Source: CAZISM01 sp964541895 | Lineage (GTDB): Bacteria > Zhuqueibacterota > Zhuqueibacteria > Residuimicrobiales > Residuimicrobiaceae | DNA: 17,478 nucleotides | Direction of reading: 5' to 3' | NCBI GenBank assembly: GCA_964541895.1 | Contig: CAZISM010000112.1 | Span: 1-17,478, forward strand | Part shown: one piece after another, positions 1-6,697 of the stretch | Layout of the letters: every line of letters starts with the position of its first letter | Numbering within the stretch: the first letter of the stretch is position 1 | Made by a program: the position numbers and the translations under genes | Notes under the pieces: generated by a model | Database searches by the model: none | What the model saw: only the letters and a program-made list of their open reading frames with translations | Told to the model about the DNA's origin: nothing

Positions 1-137
1 CCCGGACTGACGATAGCAGGAACCGATTTTGCGGTCAATGTCCCATTGCTGTCCGTTTTCAGGTCGGTTGGCAGTTTACGTTCGAAACAACCTGGCAGGA
101 AAAGGGGCAACAACCATAGCCAAAAATACTTTTTCAT
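1..137 (-). CDS. N-terminal part of a lipoprotein (truncated by window edge)
   Basis: The reverse strand has an ATG at 137 followed by 45 complete codons open to the window edge. The start is a lipoprotein signal peptide: Met-Lys-Lys, a hydrophobic stretch rich in Trp, Leu and Phe, then a lipobox LPGC with Cys17 as the expected lipidated residue. The residues after Cys17 are polar (FERKLPTD...), as in a mature lipoprotein tether. An AGGG lies about 6 bases before the ATG and is a plausible ribosome binding site. It follows the HAD phosphatase stop codon by 31 bases on the same strand, so it probably belongs to the same operon. The rest of the protein is outside the window and its function cannot be inferred. 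Confidence 0.7.
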   Translation of the reverse strand, partial: MKKYFWLWLLPLFLPGCFERKLPTDLKTDSNGTLTAKSVPAIVSP

Positions 138-168
138 ATTATCCCTGTAATGTCCTGTGGAGGAGTAA

Positions 169-819
169 TCAAGGCAAGGTCAATTTTTCCAAATAGTTCA
201 ATAATTCTGCGTGAGACGTTAGTATAACGTCAGCTTTCTGCAAATGTTCCCTGCCCAACGTGGTCATAACCGCTGCACAAACCATGCCGGCCGCCTTGGC
301 GGCTTCAATGCCCAGCGGCGCATTTTCCACAACCAGGCATTCGCTCGCCGCAACCTGCAATAGTTCGGCTGCTGTTAAAAAAGGATCCGGAAACGGTTTG
401 CCACGCTGGTAGCGGCCTTCGTACACCAGGGCCTGGAATCGCCGGCTCAGGTCGTGACCCAGCACATGCTGCAAATTGGTCAGATTGGTTCCGGTAGCGA
501 CGGCTGTTTTGATGCCGCGCTGGCGGCACAGGTCGAGGAGAGCCGGAATTTCTGCAAACGGTTGGGTGCGGCACTGGCTGACAAACACCCTGTTTTTTTC
601 AATCGTATACGATTTGGCGGTGTCGTCGTCAAGCGTCACTCCGACGTGAGCGGCCATGGCTTGCAGAATACGAAACGCCGGCGAGCCTTCGTGCAGGCGC
701 ATGACGTCAAAATCCGGCTCAATGCCGCGCGGGCGCAAAACCGTTTGCCAGGCGCTGAAATGGTCCGGCGCGGTGGGAGCGAGAACGCCATCAAAATCAA
801 AGATTACCGCCCGAATCAA
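169..819 (-). CDS. HAD-superfamily phosphatase, beta-phosphoglucomutase-like (TTG start)
   Basis: This 216-residue protein has the HAD motifs in order. Motif I is DFDG (nucleophile Asp8, acid/base Asp10) and is followed by a helical cap of about residues 16-85. Motif II is at ATGT (Thr109), motif III is Lys141 in GKPFPDP, and motif IV is VVENAPLG (Glu165-Asn166). The size and the motif IV wording fit subfamily IA phosphatases and beta-phosphoglucomutase relatives, which act on small phosphorylated metabolites such as sugar phosphates in the cytoplasm. The usual E-D of motif IV is E-N here, a variant I recall in some relatives. The start is TTG, chosen because a full GGAGGA lies six bases upstream and the conserved protein begins exactly there. 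The TTG overlaps the tryptophanase TGA, so the two genes are probably translationally coupled. The substrate cannot be read from sequence. Confidence 0.9.
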   Translation of the reverse strand: MIRAVIFDFDGVLAPTAPDHFSAWQTVLRPRGIEPDFDVMRLHEGSPAFRILQAMAAHVGVTLDDDTAKSYTIEKNRVFVSQCRTQPFAEIPALLDLCRQRGIKTAVATGTNLTNLQHVLGHDLSRRFQALVYEGRYQRGKPFPDPFLTAAELLQVAASECLVVENAPLGIEAAKAAGMVCAAVMTTLGREHLQKADVILTSHAELLNYLEKLTLP

Positions 820-2192
820 ACCAGTTCCTCCATTCGGGCCGTAAAGTGGCGCAAGAGGGGCGCTTCGTGGATGAGGCGCAGACCTTTGATCTGCTGCCGA
901 TTCCGATACAGTTCGATGAGCGAGTCGGCCACATAGTTCATATGCATGGAGGTGTAGACGCGGCGGGGAATCGCCAGCCTCACCAGCTCCAGTTCCGGAT
1001 AGCTCTCTGTGCCGGTATCGCTGTTTTTTTCGCCGAACATGAGTCCGCCGATTTCAACGGCGCGAATGCCGGCCTCGCGATACAGGGCGACCACCAGGGC
1101 TTGACCGGGGAACTGCTCGCGCGGCAGGTGCGGCAAAAACTCTTTGGCGTTGATAAACACCGCATGCCCGCCCACAGGCCGCACCGTGGGCACGCCGGCA
1201 CGGTGCAGCATGTCGCCGAGATAACGCACCTGACCGATGCGAAAGGCGAGATAATCCAGATCCAGTACCTCCTGCAGACCGCGGGCGATGGCCTCGAGAT
1301 CGCGACCGGCCAGTCCGCCATAGGTAGGAAAGCCTTCCACCAGGATGAGCAGGTTGGCGCATTTTTCCGACCACGCATCGTCGTTCATGGCCAGGAAGCC
1401 GCCGATGTTGACCAGCCCGTCTTTTTTGGCGCTCATGGTGCAGCCGTCGGCGTAGGAAAACATTTCCCGGGCGATATCATGGATGCTCGCCTCGGCATAG
1501 CCGGCTTCGCGTTCTTTGATGAAATAACAGTTTTCCGCAAAGCGGCAGGCGTCGATGAAAAACGGTCGCTTGTAGGTTTTCGCGATCGCGCTGATGCGGC
1601 GGATATTTTCCATCGAGACCGGTTGGCCGCCGGCGCTGTTATTGGTGACGGTCATGAGGATCAGCGGTATCCGTTGCGGATCCGACTCTTGCAGCAGCCG
1701 CTCCAGTTTAACCGGATCCATGTTGCCTTTAAACGGATGTTCGATGGCCGGGTGCCGGGCCTCGTCGATCACCAGATCCACCGGCACGCCCTGATTGTGC
1801 AGGACGTTGGCACGGGTGGTGTCAAAATGAATATTGTTGGGCACCAGGTCGCCCGGCCGCACCGCTACGGAAAAGAGCAGGTTCTCCGCCGATCGGCCCT
1901 GATGGGTCGGGATGATGTTCTTGAAGCCGAAAATAGATTTGATCGACTGTTCGAAATGGTAATAATTTTTACTGCCGGCATAGGACTCGTCACCCAGCAT
2001 GATGCCGGCCCATTGATTGTCACTCATGGCCGAGGTGCCACTGTCGGTGAGCAGATCCACATAAATGCTTTCGGCGGGCAGATTGAAGACGTTGTAACCG
2101 GCCTCGCGAATCAGACGATCGCGCTGCTCGCGGGTGGTCTTTTTTATAGGCTCCACCACCTTGATGCGAAACGGTTCAGCTGGAAACTGCAT
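816..2192 (-). CDS. tnaA: Tryptophanase (tryptophan indole-lyase), PLP-dependent
   Basis: This 458-residue protein belongs to the beta-eliminating lyase family, which splits tryptophan into indole, pyruvate and ammonia (or tyrosine into phenol in the sister enzyme). The PLP lysine lies in SAKKDG (Lys257), and Tyr71 of the SYAGS motif, the arginine-rich IPRRVY and the LLTDSGT start region are all present. It is about the length of tyrosine phenol-lyase (456) and shorter than E. coli TnaA (471). The specificity positions are those of tryptophanase. Asp124 in FDTT is Thr in tyrosine phenol-lyase, Ile381 in VEIG replaces that enzyme's Arg381, and His449 in LRHFTA replaces Phe448. The ATG has an AAGGA upstream. 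It follows the HD gene by 50 bases and overlaps the HAD gene. No TnaC-like leader peptide is evident in the 50-base gap. Confidence 0.93.
   Translation of the reverse strand: MQFPAEPFRIKVVEPIKKTTREQRDRLIREAGYNVFNLPAESIYVDLLTDSGTSAMSDNQWAGIMLGDESYAGSKNYYHFEQSIKSIFGFKNIIPTHQGRSAENLLFSVAVRPGDLVPNNIHFDTTRANVLHNQGVPVDLVIDEARHPAIEHPFKGNMDPVKLERLLQESDPQRIPLILMTVTNNSAGGQPVSMENIRRISAIAKTYKRPFFIDACRFAENCYFIKEREAGYAEASIHDIAREMFSYADGCTMSAKKDGLVNIGGFLAMNDDAWSEKCANLLILVEGFPTYGGLAGRDLEAIARGLQEVLDLDYLAFRIGQVRYLGDMLHRAGVPTVRPVGGHAVFINAKEFLPHLPREQFPGQALVVALYREAGIRAVEIGGLMFGEKNSDTGTESYPELELVRLAIPRRVYTSMHMNYVADSLIELYRNRQQIKGLRLIHEAPLLRHFTARMEELV
817..831 (-). promoter_or_regulatory. Ribosome binding site fixing the TTG start of the HAD gene
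   Basis: On the reverse strand, GGAGGA (826-831) is followed by a six-base spacer and TTG (817-819). This Shine-Dalgarno lies inside the last codons of the tryptophanase gene, whose TGA stop (816-818) overlaps the TTG. The arrangement supports termination-reinitiation coupling and explains why no ATG is used. Confidence 0.75.
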
Positions 2193-2242
2193 ACAGGATC
2201 CTTTTGATGAACAGGCCAGTGCTTTTGCGGGACCAATCCGCT

Positions 2243-2776
2243 TTACGGTTTGAACGGCTCAAAATTCATGAAATCGGCATGATGAACAATAATGGACTCG
2301 GGAGTTCGATAGCCGCTGTCGCCCTCTTTGGCGTGGGTGGCGATGATATGCACAACCGCATCCGGCAACTCGTGTTTGGCTGCCAGAGCGGCGCCGCTGA
2401 ACGGATGCCGCAACAACCGGCCGTTGCTGCTTTTGACATAGCGGCCGTCCAGGCACTGATATTCCAGCAGTTTGCCGATATCATGGAGCAGGCCGCCGCT
2501 GGCGATCAAATCCGTATTCAGCGCCCTGATATCGCCATAGTGTTCGTTGAACACCCGCGCCGACGCCATCGCCATCTGCGTGACGCTGCGCACGTGGGTG
2601 CGAAAATTGATCTTGCACTCGGGGATGAGCAGGGTGAACGGAATGCGGTCCAGCTCTTCCAGGGTCCAGTGACCGGTGTGGAGCGCGTCCAGCCAGCACG
2701 CCACGGTTTTGCGCCGCAGCGGTTCTTCGCCGATCCAGTCAAATTCAGGAAACAGGGTCAACAGCTTTTTTTCCAT
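2243..2776 (-). CDS. HD-domain phosphohydrolase
   Basis: This 177-residue cytoplasmic protein carries a complete HD metal site: His61 (RTHVRS), His98-Asp99 (LLHDIGK), His124 (LRHP), His148 (ATHAKEG) and Asp168 (HHADF). The extra histidines between the HD pair and the final Asp match the HDIG-like subgroup, whose members often bind two metals and hydrolyse phosphomonoesters, nucleotides or cyclic nucleotides. The N-terminal 50 residues precede the domain and show no recognisable fold. There is no signal peptide, membrane segment or partner sensor domain. The ATG at 2776 has GAGG about six bases upstream, overlapping the end of the PdxJ-like gene; the gap is only nine bases, so the two are very likely co-translated. 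The substrate is unknown; the tight link to a PdxJ-like barrel hints at a shared ligand. Confidence 0.85.
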   Translation of the reverse strand: MEKKLLTLFPEFDWIGEEPLRRKTVACWLDALHTGHWTLEELDRIPFTLLIPECKINFRTHVRSVTQMAMASARVFNEHYGDIRALNTDLIASGGLLHDIGKLLEYQCLDGRYVKSSNGRLLRHPFSGAALAAKHELPDAVVHIIATHAKEGDSGYRTPESIIVHHADFMNFEPFKP

Positions 2777-2785
2777 GATCAGCCT

Positions 2786-3496
2786 CTATCTTCCAATCAA
2801 CAGCGATTTAAAGTGAATGATGGCGCGGTCGATGCCGACCAGCAGACTGCGGCTGATGATGGCCTTGCCGACGTTGAACTCTTCGATGATGTCGATGCCG
2901 GACATTTCCCGGGTGTTCTGGTAAGAGAGGCCGCGACCGGCGGAAACACCCAACCCCAGTTTATGAGCGGCCAGCGACACCGTGCGGATGCGTTCGATCT
3001 GTTCCGTCATCGTGCCCAGGTCTTCGGTCAATGAAAACGGAAAGGTGTTAAACTGGACATAATCGAGCCCGGCGCGCGCGGCCGCCCGCACCTGCTGGCT
3101 GTCGGCTGCAATCAGGGCGCTGACGACAATATTGGAGGCGCGCAGCGTCGCCGCCACCTCTTCGATATATTCCAGGTTGGCCTCGACATCCAGGCTGGCG
3201 CCCTCTTCCTCCACCTCCGGCAACAGGGTCACCATATCCGGCAACAGCTGGATCGCTCTTTTCACCATGTCACCGTTCAGCGGCAACGCCAGGTTGAAAT
3301 GGGACTTGACCACCTCTTTCAGCACGTTCAAATCACGATCGTTGATATCGGTGCGGTTCGGCCCGATCTGCACCACGATGCCGTCGATGCCGGCTATCTC
3401 CGCCGCAATGGCCACGTTGACCGGATCCGGCTCCTTTTTCTTGTTTAACAGACGCAGCTGCGCCACCTGATTGATGCACAAACATAATCTTGGCAT
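2786..3496 (-). CDS. PdxJ-like TIM-barrel protein lacking the catalytic residues
   Basis: The protein aligns end to end with pyridoxine 5'-phosphate synthase (PdxJ), the enzyme closing the B6 ring. It keeps the scaffold landmarks: the LR and PDPV near the start, the DGI strand, NDRD, the AGRGLSYQN segment and the phosphate-loop-like NVGKAIISRS. Against E. coli PdxJ from memory, however, His45 is Gln, Arg47 is Gly, His52 is Asp, Glu72 is Ala, Glu153 is Gln and His193 is Arg. Asp11-His12 is Asn-Gln, and Arg20 is Asn. The synthase reaction is therefore unlikely. I start at 3496, not the ATG at 3505, because AAAGG directly abuts the earlier ATG but is nine bases from this one, and the family N-terminus fits. 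That gives 236 residues, a normal length. It reads into the HD gene after nine bases. Its role is unknown; a non-B6 ligand or a regulatory function is possible. Confidence 0.8.
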   Translation of the reverse strand: MPRLCLCINQVAQLRLLNKKKEPDPVNVAIAAEIAGIDGIVVQIGPNRTDINDRDLNVLKEVVKSHFNLALPLNGDMVKRAIQLLPDMVTLLPEVEEEGASLDVEANLEYIEEVAATLRASNIVVSALIAADSQQVRAAARAGLDYVQFNTFPFSLTEDLGTMTEQIERIRTVSLAAHKLGLGVSAGRGLSYQNTREMSGIDIIEEFNVGKAIISRSLLVGIDRAIIHFKSLLIGR

Positions 3497-3550
3497 ATTC
3501 CCCATCCTTTATGTTAAATGACACATCCTGAATTGATTGTCTCTGTCACA

Positions 3551-4681
3551 TCAAAGCAGCGTAGAGATATAAACAAATTCGACGCCGCGAACCTGGAGAT
3601 CGGGCACCATTTCCTGCAGGACCTGCAAGGTACGCTTGCGCATGTGCGCAATGCCGATGACACGGCCCTCGCGCGCCGCCAGGTCCGCCAGTTTGTTCAT
3701 CTGGCTGCGGATAAAATCCTTATCGTCCTCGGCGTCGATAAAAATCTGATTGGCCGCAGCGCGGACGTGCAGGCTGCGGGCCGTTTCCAGGGCCACACTG
3801 TTCGGGCTGGTGCGGCTGTCGACAAACAGTTTATTCTGCCGTTTGACTTCCTTCATCACCTCTTTCATAATGGCGCGGTCGCAGGTGACTTTGGAGCCCT
3901 GGTGATTGTTCATGCCGATGGCGTTGGGCAGGAAGGCAAAGGCGCTGCGCACCCGCAAGCGGATGGTACCGGCATCCTGTCCGGTGACGATCGTATAGCC
4001 GTCGTCGCTGAATTTTTCGTTTTCCGGTTCCATGGGCATATGAACGAAAATGTCGCGACCGGCCAGGTTGGCGTCCCGGGCCACCCGTTTACTCTCCTCC
4101 AGGCCGGGAATGATCGAGATGGTCAACGGCGCCTGGAAAACAAGAAACTCCTTGACCAGGTCGTTGTAGACATAACCGAAATCATCAATGATAATCGCCG
4201 CTTTGCCGGAGGTGGCTTTCAGGCCGCTGCGACGGACAAAGGTGATGTGTTGCGCCAGTTTATCATCCACCATCAGATCAAAGTGAATGCGGTTCCTGGC
4301 CCGATCTTCCTTGACGCGGCTCATGGCCCCATCCACCTCATCGAGCCGCCGGGACAGCTCGGCATAGAAAGCGATGAAATGCAAATCATGGGGGACGGTG
4401 GCGGTGAGCTGATCGTCCTTTTCTCTGATCAGAGAAGAGCCGACGCGGAATTCCGCCAGCACGGTTCGCAGGATCCGGACCGCTTCGGCGCGGCTCTTTT
4501 CATCCGCTTTTTCCAGCGGCGGAGCGACCGCTGCCTTTTTTGCCGCCTTGGCCACCGGCTCCGCCGCCGGCGGCGGGCTGACGGCCGGAGGCGGCAGGAA
4601 CAGTCGGGCAACGCCCATAATGATGGCGGATAGCGACAGCAGGATGATCAGAATGGATAATCTGTCCAGTCGTTTGAACAC
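3551..4681 (-). CDS. Divergent polysaccharide deacetylase family protein (YibQ/DUF610 type), membrane anchored
   Basis: With a GTG start at 4681 the product has 376 residues: a short basic N-terminus, one membrane helix (about 8-29), a Pro/Ala/Lys-rich linker (30-60), an unassigned region, and a C-terminal deacetylase-like barrel (about 160-376). The barrel shows the family motifs AIIIDDFGY (Asp166-Asp167), HMPMEP (214-219), NNHQGS (258-263) and FVDSRT (286-291). The usual GHP near the end reads AHM. Members sit in the periplasm and are thought to act on envelope or polysaccharide N-acetyl groups, but few have been assayed. The frame is open further upstream. I prefer GTG because an AGAGAGAGG run lies four bases before it and the longer N-terminus overlaps the preceding lipoprotein gene. 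It lies 19 bases after that gene, suggesting a shared envelope role. Confidence 0.85.
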   Translation of the reverse strand: MFKRLDRLSILIILLSLSAIIMGVARLFLPPPAVSPPPAAEPVAKAAKKAAVAPPLEKADEKSRAEAVRILRTVLAEFRVGSSLIREKDDQLTATVPHDLHFIAFYAELSRRLDEVDGAMSRVKEDRARNRIHFDLMVDDKLAQHITFVRRSGLKATSGKAAIIIDDFGYVYNDLVKEFLVFQAPLTISIIPGLEESKRVARDANLAGRDIFVHMPMEPENEKFSDDGYTIVTGQDAGTIRLRVRSAFAFLPNAIGMNNHQGSKVTCDRAIMKEVMKEVKRQNKLFVDSRTSPNSVALETARSLHVRAAANQIFIDAEDDKDFIRSQMNKLADLAAREGRVIGIAHMRKRTLQVLQEMVPDLQVRGVEFVYISTLL

Positions 4682-4700
4682 ATGACCTCTCTCTCGACGC

Positions 4701-5309
4701 TTATTTGCCGAAAGCGGCCCGCACCGCGCTCCAGGTGACGGACCCGCTGACGGCGTAATCGGTCCAGCGATGAATATACCAGCTGTTTTCCGCCGAGCGT
4801 ATGAGACGAAATTCGACCTGGCCGCGGCTGACCGCCAGGCCATACGGCAGCTGGCGCTGGTGGCGCAGGATCAACTGATATTCGTGCAGAAAAATCACCG
4901 AATCCTGAGATGCGTTTTCCCGCAGCGACGTCAGCGTCAACTGGCTGGTAGAGTCTTTGGGCAGAACCAGAAACAACTGATTGAGATAGTTCCGCTCTTC
5001 TTCGTACCCCCAGGAACGAAACAGGCCGGGATTGGCCGCCTGCACCGCCGGTTCCGGAAGGTACAGAAAACGCCGCTTGACGTGGCTGGTATCGGCCAGG
5101 CAGCGCAAATAGTTTTGAATATTTTTCTCTGCGATCGCATTGCGCAGATTGATGAGCACGTACGCGGCCGACGTGGGTTGAATCCAGGTAGACTGCTGCG
5201 TGTCCGGCGGCTCGGGATCGCGGGTGGCAAAAGGCGATTGGCAGGCCAGAACCAGCAACAAGAGCCCACACCACCACCGACGTACAGCTTCCGTTTTCTT
5301 GTCCAACAT
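4701..5309 (-). CDS. Lipoprotein with probable NTF2-like domain
   Basis: This 202-residue protein has a lipoprotein signal: basic N-terminus, leucine-rich core, lipobox VLAC with Cys23 lipidated. The mature part opens with a helix of the pattern YVLINLRNAIAEKNIQNYL, then LFRSWGYEEERNYL. It ends in a strand region with W-YIHRWTDY and TW-SAVRAAF. I recognise this pattern from lipoproteins common in FCB-type genomes that look like cone-shaped NTF2-like folds; their ligand is unknown. There is no catalytic motif. The Shine-Dalgarno is weak (AGG about eight bases upstream). The gene lies 27 bases after the GalT-like gene and 19 bases before the deacetylase-like gene, so it is probably part of the operon. 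The NTF2 assignment is inference from pattern only. Confidence 0.7.
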   Translation of the reverse strand: MLDKKTEAVRRWWCGLLLLVLACQSPFATRDPEPPDTQQSTWIQPTSAAYVLINLRNAIAEKNIQNYLRCLADTSHVKRRFLYLPEPAVQAANPGLFRSWGYEEERNYLNQLFLVLPKDSTSQLTLTSLRENASQDSVIFLHEYQLILRHQRQLPYGLAVSRGQVEFRLIRSAENSWYIHRWTDYAVSGSVTWSAVRAAFGK

Positions 5310-5336
5310 AGTTCGGCCTGATCGAAACGGTGAACG

Positions 5337-6671
5337 CTAATTCTCGAAATCGTTTTTATAGTACTGCAGCGAGTTCGGCTTGACCGGGCACTCTTCGGCA
5401 ATGAGCATCGGACCGATCCGCCCCTGGCTGCGCAGCTCGAACAGCCGCGGCACCAGACGGTCGCGCAGCTCCACGAGCGTGATCGGATTGACGTAAATCT
5501 TGGTGCCGCCTTCAAAGCCAGCGGAAATATTGATGCGCCATTTTATCAGAATATGCCAGGGGATGGCGATCGTGGAATCAAACGGCCGATAATACCACTC
5601 TTCATTACAGGAAATCTGTGAACCGGTGGCGGCATGAATGGCGTGCACCACATCGCTGAATCCCCGTCGCTCCAGATCGCCGTGCGCCGCCGGCCGGCAG
5701 TTGATGCTCTTGGAATAGATCGCAATGGTGGGATGACGGTGTCCCAGATCGACAAAGGCGACGGCGTGATCGTTTTCGCACAGCACATAGTTGTTGTAGG
5801 CCGCATAGTTGGCGGCGTATTCGTTATAGATGTTGGGATTCCGGTACGCCATGTCCAGCTCCCGTTCCAGCGAAACGCCCCACTCATCCAGCCCGCACAG
5901 CTGTTTGTGCATGTGATCGAAAGAGGCACCGGCTTCCTTGAGCCAGTTCTGATACACCGCAATGTAGCGCACATAGCGGTTGTTGTGATGGATGTCCTCC
6001 ACCGCCTCGATGGTGAAGCGGAAATAGAGATCGTGCTCATCCGGCGTCAATTCTCCGGACGACGCCAGCTGCGACTCCCACTCGGCGCCGTCGAGGTGAT
6101 GCCGCCGCGGCACCACCAGTTCGTGGCAGCCGCCGAAAAAAGCATCGGCCAGCTCGATCCTGGCGTCCCACGACAGGGCGCGGATCTCCTCTTCCCCCAG
6201 ACCGGAATAGGAGAGCTTTAAATGGACGATGGCATCGACATGCTGCCGCCCGGCTTCGTTGGACAGATAAGCCTCTTTCCAGGCCCTGTTTTTTGCCGTC
6301 AGCTTGTAATTGAAATTTTTCTTCCAGTAATCGATGGTGACGATTTCAAACAGATTGCCGATGCGTCGAAATGCCGCTTCTTCGTTAGACAGCGATTCGG
6401 CGGCGACGTGCTCCACGGTCTGGAAAAATCCGTCGCGATAGACGAGACGGGCTTTTTCCGGCGGCGTGTTGAGATAGTGCGCCGGACAAAAGTTGCAGTA
6501 ATTCTCCGGCGACTGCTTCTGCAACGGACGCCGGGAAGGCGCGTTCCAGGTAAAGATCGGCCGGTTTTTCCGGCCGGGAATGAACCACACTTCGGTGCCG
6601 GTGAACGGATTGACGTGCTTTTCCGTGCCATCCGGCATGATGCGGATCAATGAACGATCGATTCGATCCAT
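5337..6671 (-). CDS. GalT-like nucleotidyltransferase of the DUF4921 family
   Basis: This 444-residue cytoplasmic protein resembles galactose-1-phosphate uridylyltransferase (HIT superfamily) in layout. An N-terminal CxxC (Cys59, Cys62 in CNFCPAHY) sits where GalT has its zinc cysteines. An active-site-like H-x-H-x-Q (His253-Met-His255-Lys-Gln257, preceded by AGAS) matches the H-P-H-x-Q in which GalT becomes uridylylated. The opening MPDGTEKHVNPFTGTE fits DUF4921 proteins, which have about this length. The reaction is probably transfer of a nucleotide to or from a phosphorylated substrate, but the substrate is not known. The ATG at 6671 has only a weak Shine-Dalgarno; a second in-frame ATG at codon 12 is possible. 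It follows the peptidase by 26 bases. The HAD phosphatase further down the operon could act on a related sugar phosphate (inference). Confidence 0.75.
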   Translation of the reverse strand: MDRIDRSLIRIMPDGTEKHVNPFTGTEVWFIPGRKNRPIFTWNAPSRRPLQKQSPENYCNFCPAHYLNTPPEKARLVYRDGFFQTVEHVAAESLSNEEAAFRRIGNLFEIVTIDYWKKNFNYKLTAKNRAWKEAYLSNEAGRQHVDAIVHLKLSYSGLGEEEIRALSWDARIELADAFFGGCHELVVPRRHHLDGAEWESQLASSGELTPDEHDLYFRFTIEAVEDIHHNNRYVRYIAVYQNWLKEAGASFDHMHKQLCGLDEWGVSLERELDMAYRNPNIYNEYAANYAAYNNYVLCENDHAVAFVDLGHRHPTIAIYSKSINCRPAAHGDLERRGFSDVVHAIHAATGSQISCNEEWYYRPFDSTIAIPWHILIKWRINISAGFEGGTKIYVNPITLVELRDRLVPRLFELRSQGRIGPMLIAEECPVKPNSLQYYKNDFEN

Positions 6672-6697
6672 ATCGTTTTGCCCGTTTCCGGGTTTGG

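Noticed and set aside
816..2192. Tyrosine phenol-lyase as the product
   Set aside because: Overall similarity is high, but Asp124, Ile381 and His449 are the tryptophanase residues at the positions that separate the two enzymes.
846..2207. 453-codon open frame on the plus strand opposite tryptophanase
   Set aside because: It lies wholly antisense to a clear enzyme gene, its translation is an unstructured His/Gln/Arg/Asp-rich sequence with no family resemblance, and it has no ribosome binding site. Codon bias of the real gene explains the openness.
3518..4633. 371-codon open frame on the plus strand opposite the deacetylase-like gene
   Set aside because: Same kind of antisense shadow; the minus-strand frame carries the conserved family motifs.
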